The position numbers were made by a program, and so were the translations under genes. A stretch of DNA of 7,984 nt. It comes from Bacteroidota bacterium. Its GTDB lineage: Bacteria > Bacteroidota > Ignavibacteria > UBA10030 > UBA6906. Within the stretch, counting starts at the first letter, position 1. The number at the start of each line of letters is the position of its first letter. Of the stretch, positions 1 through 6,800 are shown piece after piece. The DNA is taken from assembly GCA_003541875.1 (NCBI GenBank), contig DPLS01000329.1, positions 1 through 7,984 on the forward strand, written 5' to 3'. The notes beneath the pieces are model-generated. The model was not told the origin of the DNA, did no database searches, and saw only the letters and a program-made list of their open reading frames with translations.

Positions 1-567
1 CTGAGCGACATCTTCATTCTCGAATACCCCGACCGCGCCGACAACAAGTTCGTAATGATCACCGACGGCGGTATGACACTTGCTCCCGATCTTAGGAACA
101 AGGTAGAGTTGATCAACAATGCCGTGGATGTGGCTCATGCCCTCGGTAATCCAAACCCTAAAGTTGCCGTGCTTTCCGCTACGGAATTCGTCGTTCATAA
201 CCTCCCATCAACGCTTGACGCTGCCGCGTTGGCCAAGATGAATGAACGCGGTCAAATAAAGGGTTGCGTGGTTGACGGCCCGCTTGCGCTGGACAATGCG
301 CTCTCGCAGCAGGCGGCGGAGGAGAAGGGAATCAAGTCTTCTGTTGCAGGTCATGCTGAGATTCTCGTCGCTGCAAATATCGAGTCTGCAAACAGTCTTG
401 CAAAGAGCACTACCTACTTTGCGAGTCTCCCCCTCGCTCATGTTATAGTGGGGGGACGGGTGCCGATCCTCATTCCCTCTCGTGCTGACAAGCGTGACGC
501 AAAACTCTTCTCCATTGCGTTGGGGATGATCATGAGCGAGTTCTACAAGTCGATGGACGAAGCCTGA
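1..567 (+). CDS. Phosphate acetyl/butyryltransferase family protein (5' end outside window)
   Basis: This is the C-terminal 188 residues of a CoA acyltransferase of the Pta/Ptb family, which moves an acyl group between CoA and phosphate (acyl-CoA + Pi = acyl phosphate + CoA) in the cytoplasm. The frame is open from base 1, so the start lies upstream. Ptb proteins are usually about 300 residues, so roughly the first third is missing. Family hallmarks, numbered from the first visible codon, are the ITDGG/APDL region (20-31), PKVAVLSATE (53-62), the strongly conserved RGQIKG and DGPLALDNAL block (83-101), VAGHAEIL (115-122) and the C-terminal SRADKRDAKLFSIAL (160-174). The block sequence resembles Ptb more than classical Pta, but acyl specificity cannot be read from it. 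No butyrate kinase (buk) follows; a partner could lie upstream. The gene ends normally with TGA and shows no damage. It is probably not functionally tied to the glycan genes downstream. Confidence 0.9.
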   Translation: MSDIFILEYPDRADNKFVMITDGGMTLAPDLRNKVELINNAVDVAHALGNPNPKVAVLSATEFVVHNLPSTLDAAALAKMNERGQIKGCVVDGPLALDNALSQQAAEEKGIKSSVAGHAEILVAANIESANSLAKSTTYFASLPLAHVIVGGRVPILIPSRADKRDAKLFSIALGMIMSEFYKSMDEA

Positions 568-571
568 TCGT

Positions 572-599
572 GAACTTGCTGGCTCCTGCCGACAAGTTT
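572..599 (+). terminator. Stem-loop right after the Ptb-like gene, candidate terminator
   Basis: Five bases after the stop codon, AACTTG (573-578) pairs with CAAGTT (593-598). The stem continues through one C/A mismatch and a T-G wobble into GGC (581-583) paired with GCC (588-590), closing a four-base loop TCCT. The position suits an intrinsic terminator. The downstream T run is only three bases before a C, so termination may be weak, or the hairpin may instead protect the transcript 3' end. Confidence 0.4.
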
Positions 600-917
600 C
601 ACAACTCCCGCACATCCCGATCATTCCTTCACCCGAAGTGGAGGAAAGGTCGCATCTGCTCACCTGAGCAATAGTAGCCAACAGCACATTCCCATTCCCG
701 CCAAATCCATTCAGAAATGCAAGCAACATGGGCACGATGCTTGCAATTCCAAGGATGACAACTAGAACGCGTTCACTCATGAGACGTTCTGGTTTGTCAT
801 GGCACCGGGATCCTTGTTACCAACAATGACTGCAGCAACTTATTGGCAGAACAACAATTTATCGCGATCAGTGAAAAGGCAGTCGTGTGAAGGAGCGGTC
901 TTTGTATTCTCCGAAGG

Positions 918-929
918 CGCGCCGGCGCG
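918..929. repeat. Perfect 12-bp GC palindrome in the leader of the glycan operon
   Basis: CGCGCCGGCGCG reads identically on both strands and lies about 75 bp before the start codon at 1004. Outside it, TTCTCC (907-912) can pair with GGAGGA (934-939), with one wobble pair, across an internal loop. The transcript could therefore fold into a longer imperfect hairpin that sequesters a GGAGGA motif. It may be an operator-like site, a leader RNA structure or chance in a GC-rich patch. The sequence does not decide between these. Confidence 0.4.
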
Positions 930-1003
930 AAATGGAGGATTTCGAAGAGAACCAACCGTACTCGAAGGCACTCCGGGGACAACAATGAAATGGGACGAGT
1001 GCC

Positions 1004-2617
1004 ATGAATGATTCATCATCGGTGCCATTCGGTTTGTTCGGTCAAAGCTCTCAGATCAAGAACCCGGTGATTGTCACCAATCCCGACCGGATATTCATCG
1101 GGAACAATGTGATGGTCAGAGATGGGGCACGGCTGGAGGCGGTGAAGGAATATGCCGGCGTCGAGCATGATCCCATCCTGAAGATTGGTGATGGCGTCAG
1201 CATCGAGTTGTCGGTTCATATCGGTGCCGCGAATTCCGTATGCATCGGGAAGGATGTCATGATCGGAGGCCGCGTCACCATTGTCGACCATGACCACGGG
1301 TTCGCTGATCCGACCAAGCCGCCGTCACACCAACCTCTGAACGTCGGGAAGATTCAGATCGACGATGGCGCCTGGCTTGGTGAAAACGTTGTCGTATGCA
1401 AGAACGTTCATATTGGTCGACATGCCGTCATAGGTGCGAATTCGCTTGTCACAACAAACATCCCCGCGTATTCAGTGGCAGCGGGAAATCCGGCTCGCGT
1501 TCTCAGGAAGTATAGTTCTGAGAAACTTGTTTTCGAAAGGTGTCTGCAACGAATTGCAAACGGCGAATTGGCCGATCTTGAAAGCATCGACCTGCATGCT
1601 GGAGGAGAGACCTCACTCCTTCATCAAGTTGATGATATCCTCATGGTGTTGGCCAGGCACCGGCAAACCTTTCCAAAACCGATATATGTCACTCTCTTAA
1701 CAAACGGGATGGCTCTTGAGGAAAGCACGTTAGCTCTCCTGACATCGGGCACTGCAGTCGATGAAATACGTGTCAGCGTCGACGGTAGCTCGCCTGAGAT
1801 GTTCGAGTATCTTCGGACTGATGCCACATGGAAAATGGTCTCGGAGAACATCGAGCGCATCTCCCAAGCCCTCAAAAACATCAAGAGCAGAACTTTGTTG
1901 CGCATCGTTTGCACCGTTGCACCGGACAAAGCAATGGATGTTGGTTGGATGGATCCTGACTTCAAGGCTGTTATTCAGCTCGCGGATGAACTCGAAATCT
2001 GTCATCCGCAAACATGCGAGAGACTGCGGGAGAGGATCGATGGTTTGCCAGCTCACACGAAGCTTGTGAAATGGGATGTTGTTGTGGGTAAGATGGATCA
2101 ACGAGAGTTGCCCGGAACGAATCATCACGTCAGGTCGTATTCTCTGATACATCATATTCGCGATGCCCGGCTACTTCTTGGGGCATCCAATCAGATGGCA
2201 ATTTGGGATTGTGCAGTCGATAGCCGCCACGACAGGGTGCTTTTCATGCAGCCTCCGGTGCGTGCGCTATTCACGGTACACGACGGTGCGGAGGGTGCGT
2301 TCAAGTTCGCCGTGATGATTCATCCCGATGCATGGGAGAAATCCGCTGCGGGCTGCTCGTTCACAATTACCGTGGATGGAGAAACAAAGCGCATTGTGCA
2401 GTCGGCCCCATCGGTGCATTGTGAAGATCGCCATTGGGATGAGCATGTAATTGCTGTGCCTGAGGCTGCTTCCGGCAAGCATGACATTATTCTTGAAACG
2501 CAGGGCCTCGGCGGTTCCACGGATTTCCGATGGGCCATCTGGCGCGACCTTGGTTTCTTCCCCGTTGTCCGAACACCAAGAAAGATTCTTGAAAGGAATG
2601 CCTGTGAGCAACCTTGA
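1004..2617 (+). CDS. Hexapeptide acyltransferase fused to a cysteine-less radical-SAM-like segment and a beta-sandwich-like domain
   Basis: A 537-residue cytoplasmic-looking protein without signal peptide or membrane helix. Residues about 15-170 are a left-handed beta-helix acyltransferase of the WbbJ/maltose O-acetyltransferase type. They show IG-D-repeats (IGDGVSI, IGKDVMIGG, GENVVVCKNVHIG, AVIGANSLV), the His-containing DHDHGF motif at 95-100 where the catalytic His of this family sits, and the usual AAGNPARV end (159-166). By family it would O-acetylate a sugar from acetyl-CoA. Residues about 194-335 read like the later part of a radical-SAM barrel: DLHAGGET (196-203), LLTNGMAL (231-238), IRVSVDGSSPEMFEYLR (255-271), RTLLRIVCTVAP (296-307) and IQLADELEI (324-332). 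However, no CxxxCxxC cluster motif precedes them, so iron-sulfur/SAM chemistry is unlikely. Residues about 400-517 look like a beta-sandwich, possibly carbohydrate-binding. ATG 1004 is preceded by a purine-rich GGGACGAG. This gene heads the operon. The acyltransferase call is firm; the other two domains are inferred. Confidence 0.85.
   Translation: MNDSSSVPFGLFGQSSQIKNPVIVTNPDRIFIGNNVMVRDGARLEAVKEYAGVEHDPILKIGDGVSIELSVHIGAANSVCIGKDVMIGGRVTIVDHDHGFADPTKPPSHQPLNVGKIQIDDGAWLGENVVVCKNVHIGRHAVIGANSLVTTNIPAYSVAAGNPARVLRKYSSEKLVFERCLQRIANGELADLESIDLHAGGETSLLHQVDDILMVLARHRQTFPKPIYVTLLTNGMALEESTLALLTSGTAVDEIRVSVDGSSPEMFEYLRTDATWKMVSENIERISQALKNIKSRTLLRIVCTVAPDKAMDVGWMDPDFKAVIQLADELEICHPQTCERLRERIDGLPAHTKLVKWDVVVGKMDQRELPGTNHHVRSYSLIHHIRDARLLLGASNQMAIWDCAVDSRHDRVLFMQPPVRALFTVHDGAEGAFKFAVMIHPDAWEKSAAGCSFTITVDGETKRIVQSAPSVHCEDRHWDEHVIAVPEAASGKHDIILETQGLGGSTDFRWAIWRDLGFFPVVRTPRKILERNACEQP
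2595..2606 (+). promoter_or_regulatory. Ribosome binding site that favours a GTG start inside the upstream gene
   Basis: AAAGGA (2592-2597) lies six bases before GTG 2604, a normal Shine-Dalgarno spacing. The in-frame ATG at 2598 directly abuts the same motif and would be badly placed. Start at 2604 therefore looks best. It gives a 14-nt overlap with the acyltransferase gene, which ends at 2617, so translational coupling is likely. Confidence 0.55.
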
Positions 2618-3803
2618 CGTCGAAATTCAGGAGGCCGAAGCTCTGGTCGAGCGTGGAAACCTGCACGAGGGTCGTCTACAACTGAGTCTCCTTCGAATCC
2701 AATATCCGGAATCGCTAGAAGTGATGATTGACCTTGCCGTCGTTGAGATGTTCCAGGGTAATCTTGATGTTGCACAAGCCCTCCTGATGGAAGTAATCGC
2801 ACGACAACCTGACAACGAGATCGCTCAAGAGAACTTGGCTCTCATTCGGGCAAAAGATCTGAGTCAACGCAGGATGCCTGCCGACATTGGAACGAAGCAC
2901 CCCGATTTGTCATCAACGCAAGCTGAGACTCCAGTTGTTCAAACGGGGAAGATCCGGCAGATTGAAAACCTCCTTGGTGACTACACCAGCAGAACACATA
3001 CCTGGAAAGCCCTCGGTTCGGAACATGTGCTCCAGCAGTTGACATATGGGGATTTCCCACAACGCATTACAATCAGCACCAAGCCGGAGCCTTGCATCCA
3101 TACCAAAGAAGGATTCCCAATTCCACCTTCGCATCTCACCATGGGATACGGCAGCGGGAATATGGAATCGTACATGGCCTCCGGGCAGTGGTCTCATGAT
3201 GCTTTGTGTTCTCTGCTGGCCGCACACAATGTCGTGATGATGCCAGGAGACGCAATGCTGGACTGGGGCTGTGCTTCCGGTCGCGTTGTCCAATACTTCC
3301 GGGATCTGACGCCCGCTTGCGAAGTATGGGGCGGTGATGTTGATGCACCTTCGATTGAATGGGCGAAGACACATCTTGCTCCACCACTCAGGTTTTTCAA
3401 CTGCAGCAGTCTTCCGTATCTGCCTTTTCAGGATGGGAAATTCAAGTTCATCTATGCACTTTCTGTCTTCACTCACCTAACGCTGTTCCGTGACATGTGG
3501 CTGTTGGAGCTTGCCCGAGTTCTCTGCAAGGACGGCCTCATCATAGTGACGGTGCATGATGAAAACACGTGGAAGTTCTTCAAAGAGAAAAGCATGCCCG
3601 GGTGGGTTCCCCCGGAATTGGCTTCGAAAGCGTCACTTCCGGGTGGGTGCATAGAGGTGCGCGGAAGTTTCTGGCATCAGAATTTCACGTTCTTCACCAC
3701 GGAGTATCTCCGAAGAGTGTGGGGACAGTACTTTGAGATAGCGGAGATTCGACCTCAGAGCGAGAGTTACCAAACAGCGGTGGTACTCCGCAAGAAATCG
3801 TAA
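2604..3803 (+). CDS. TPR-like N-terminus fused to class I SAM-dependent methyltransferase
   Basis: A 399-residue soluble protein if it starts at GTG 2604; ATG 2598 would add two residues, and farther upstream starts lie deep inside the preceding gene. Residues 2-86 look like two to three TPR-type helical hairpins, with the A-x-x-L-x-x-x-G-N and A-x-x-L-L-x-x-x-x-x-x-x-P periodicity (EAEALVERGN, VEMFQGNLDVAQALL, RQPDNEIAQENLALI). A linker follows. Residues about 190-395 form a Rossmann methyltransferase: motif I LDWGCASGR (219-227), acidic GGDVD after strand 2 (243-247), ALSVFTHL (285-292) after strand 4 and LARVLCKDGLIIV (303-315). The C-terminal end, with FWHQNFTFFTTEYL then QTAVVLRKK, is typical of glycan-cluster methyltransferases. 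It probably methylates a sugar or acceptor in the glycan made by the neighbouring enzymes; the substrate is unknown. It overlaps the acyltransferase gene by 14 nt and precedes the glycosyltransferase gene by 41 nt. Confidence 0.88.
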   Translation: MSNLDVEIQEAEALVERGNLHEGRLQLSLLRIQYPESLEVMIDLAVVEMFQGNLDVAQALLMEVIARQPDNEIAQENLALIRAKDLSQRRMPADIGTKHPDLSSTQAETPVVQTGKIRQIENLLGDYTSRTHTWKALGSEHVLQQLTYGDFPQRITISTKPEPCIHTKEGFPIPPSHLTMGYGSGNMESYMASGQWSHDALCSLLAAHNVVMMPGDAMLDWGCASGRVVQYFRDLTPACEVWGGDVDAPSIEWAKTHLAPPLRFFNCSSLPYLPFQDGKFKFIYALSVFTHLTLFRDMWLLELARVLCKDGLIIVTVHDENTWKFFKEKSMPGWVPPELASKASLPGGCIEVRGSFWHQNFTFFTTEYLRRVWGQYFEIAEIRPQSESYQTAVVLRKKS

Positions 3804-3844
3804 CGATATTCTCATCATCCGGCAGATCGACGAAGAGAGAAACC

Positions 3845-6800
3845 ATGACTGAGACACCAACGCACGAGACGGGAACGAAGACCCGGGTCATCATTTTTCA
3901 TACGGCCCATCCGTTTTCTCCATCAGGAATCCATAGCGGTGCCGAGATGGGCACGATTCATCTTGCACGTGCATTAGTAAGCCTCGGGGCCGACGTGAAA
4001 GTCCTCGGTCGGATTACATCAGGAAGCGGCGACTACGATGGCGTGTGGTATGAGGACATTGGCCAGTCATTCGACATCCGTCTTGGGCTCTCCCGCATCC
4101 GTGATGAGGTTGATCTGCTGATATCGATTACGCGTGCCGATGTGCTCGAAGCCTCTCTTGTGTTTCCTGCAATCAAGAAACGAATGCTCTGGATGCAAGA
4201 CTCGGATATCGCCCTGACACGGGCTGATGCCCCCCGGATCAACGCCTGCACGGATCGTGTGGTATATGTGTCCCTCGTTCTTCGTGAGCTACTTGAGAAG
4301 CAGGGCATCGCCCCTGAAAAGGGGGTTGTCATCCACAACGGATACGACCCCACGGTGTTCTATCCGCGCCAGGTGGAAGTGGCCATGAACAGGATCATGT
4401 TCGCAGGAGCGCTCGTTCCCGAGAAAGGGATTCTGCTGCTTATTGAGGCGTTCAATATTCTCTCCCTTCGTGACTCCGATACAGAACTATGGATTTACGG
4501 TTCGGAAACGTTGTGGGGATACCAGCAGCTGTTTGATCAGAAGCGAATCACTTTTAACAATCCCCGTATTCACTTTGCAGGCAAAGTAACCCAGCAGCAG
4601 CTGGGAGAAGCCTACTCGCGAGCATCTCTTTCAGTTATACCTTCACTGGCAAGCAAGAGGCTTGATCCATTCCCCTTGACTTCCATCGAAGCACAGGCAA
4701 GCGGATGTCCAGTTGTTGTTTCGAACTGCGGTGGTCTTCCCGAAGGAGTTGTGGATGGTATCTCCGGTGTAGTCTTCAAAGGGGAAAATGCCAATCATCT
4801 TGCTACCGTACTTGAAGAACTTCTCTCCGATCCTGCTGAACTCAGCCAAATGCGTCGGGCGGCGGTTGATCATGTTCAGGGTTGTTTCACGTGGGAGTCC
4901 ATTGCCCGCCAGTTTCTCGACGCGGCGAAGAATTCACCTTCCGGGGCACTTCATGCCATCACAACCCCGCGGCCGGGTTCTTCGCAGGGGTCGAAGAACA
5001 TTCTCGTGGTCTACGAACACCTTCCGGCATTTGACCGAACAGGAGGCGACTTCTACGCGTACAGTTTGTTTCGATCAATTCTGGCAGCCGGCCATAAGAT
5101 AACGCTAGTGGCAAGGGATACGTTTGCTGATCCGGGGATGACCGAACACTACCGAAAGGAATACGCTCGGCTTGGTATTGAAGTCCACTGCCTTGAACAG
5201 ATCCAGAATGTCAACGGGGACCTTCAGCGGTTTACGATCAAGATGGTGGAAGAAGTTGTAGCCGGACGTCGCTTTGATTCGGTTCTGATTTTCTGGTGGC
5301 ACATAGCGCAACAGTTTAGCCAGCAACTTCGCAATCTGCTTCCCGCGGCCCGCATTGTGGTGAACTCTGTTGATATTGCATACATGCGATTGCTCAGACA
5401 GGCAGCCCTGCATGACAATGTTGAAGAATGGTACGAAGCAGCAACAACCAAACGCAATGAACTGGATGCATATGCAATGGCTGACGTCGTACTTGCTATT
5501 ACAGAGGATGATGAGGCAGTTCTCAAGAAACACCTGCCCGGTAAGTGCACCGCGGTTGTTCCATACATCCACACGCTTGACCCATCTACGAAAGGATACG
5601 CCGAACGGCGTGATCTTGTCTTCGTTGCCTTCTTTGAACATCGGCCTAATGCCGATGCAGCGCAGTTCTTTGTTTCGAAGATCTTTCCGCTGGTGCGGAA
5701 GCAGCTTCCTGGAATCATGCTGTATCTTGTCGGAAGCGCACCACCTGCGGAAGTGAAAGCGCTGGCGTGCAAGGATATCATCGTGACAGGTTTTGTTCCG
5801 GAACTCAAGCCATACCTACAGCAAGCACGTGTCTCGATTGTCCCAATGCGGTATGGTGCTGGAATGAAAGGAAAAATTGGACAGTCGTTGTGCGAAGGAG
5901 CGCCCGTAGTAACAACGTCAATCGGCGCTGAGGGAATGAATCTAAAGGATGGAGAGCACGTTCTCATCGCGGATGGTGCTGAAGCGTTTGCTAGTGCTGT
6001 CGTTCGTCTTTACAAAGACCAGTCCCTCTGGGAGGCGATTGTTCGCGGAGGACGTCAGATTGTGCATGAGCGTTGGTCGGAAGAACGTGTCGGTGCCCGG
6101 CTTCTTGATTCGCTTTTGGAGACGGAACGATCCAACGAGAGAAAAGAGGCAGATCGTCGTTTTCCGATTATCGATGAGGAAGAGAAGTTATCGATTGTCG
6201 CGACAGGTTACGATTGGTACCAGCAGAAGTTCAAAGAGTCTGCGCTGGCGGTGTTTGCAGAATCTGTGAAGCGATACCCTGATTTTGCAAGTGGCTACAT
6301 TGGTCTTGCAATGTGTCCATATGCCGAGAGGAGATTTGACGAAGTATCCCGCCTTGTTCTTCTTGCCAGGGAACGGTCAACGGAGAGTTCGGGCGTCATT
6401 ACGTGGGAGGCATTGGCCTTGAAGGGGTGGGGAAAGATGAAACCTGCCGTGGCAAAACTCCGCCAGGCTCTTTCCCTCCAACCATCCAATGCTCTTGCTC
6501 TGCGGACGCTGGCTGATCTCCTGCTCAAAGAAAGCCGCCCGAAGGAAGCGTTCGAGAATTATCGTCAGCTCCTGCAAAAATACCCGGCGGATATGGAAGC
6601 CCTAATGAAGACTGCCGAGATTGCCAGGGAGGCGGGTCAGCATGAGTCGGCCGTCAACTTGATGCAGGGGGCATTGCGTTCGGCGCAACGCACCAATGAC
6701 ATCACAGCGATACGACAGATTGGTCAATCGCTCCAGGAGTTTTCATCAGGTGCTCGGCATCGCGGTAATGGTAAGAGGTCCGCTCCAGCTAAGCATGCAG

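Larger units (their letters stand above)
568..1003. other. Intergenic stretch without a convincing gene
   Basis: These 436 bases separate the Ptb-like gene from the glycan genes. I see the stem-loop at 572-599 and the palindrome at 918-929, but no tRNA, no recognisable protein and no IS ends. Short open frames exist on both strands. The most protein-like is the minus-strand frame starting at 780, whose first 26 or so residues form a hydrophobic, membrane-helix-like stretch. It lacks a visible ribosome binding site and runs on as antisense of the Ptb-like gene. The promoter of the downstream operon should lie here, but I could not identify a -35/-10 pair with confidence. Confidence 0.6.

Noticed and set aside
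741..768. Possible sigma-70 promoter TTGCAA, 16-base spacer, TAGAAC
   Set aside because: Only four of six matches in each box, and such matches are frequent by chance; no other support.
208..780. A 190-codon minus-strand open frame over the Ptb-like gene and intergenic DNA
   Set aside because: About two-thirds of it is antisense to a clearly conserved + strand enzyme, it has no visible ribosome site, and the C-terminal part resembles no protein I know. Only its hydrophobic start was kept as a low-interest finding.
799..1011. A 70-codon + frame in the leader, ending over the ATG of the acyltransferase gene (including an 8-codon mini-frame from ATG 985)
   Set aside because: Composition is not protein-like, it crosses the GC palindrome, and no good ribosome site precedes it. 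A leader peptide is possible but unsupported.
2320..2802. Long minus-strand frame across the acyltransferase/methyltransferase junction
   Set aside because: It is a shadow of two well-supported + strand genes and shows no recognisable domain.
5224..5967. 247-codon minus-strand frame opposite the second GT-B module
   Set aside because: The + strand here encodes an intact GT-B module with conserved motifs; the antisense translation is Ser/Arg/Thr-rich and unlike a folded protein.
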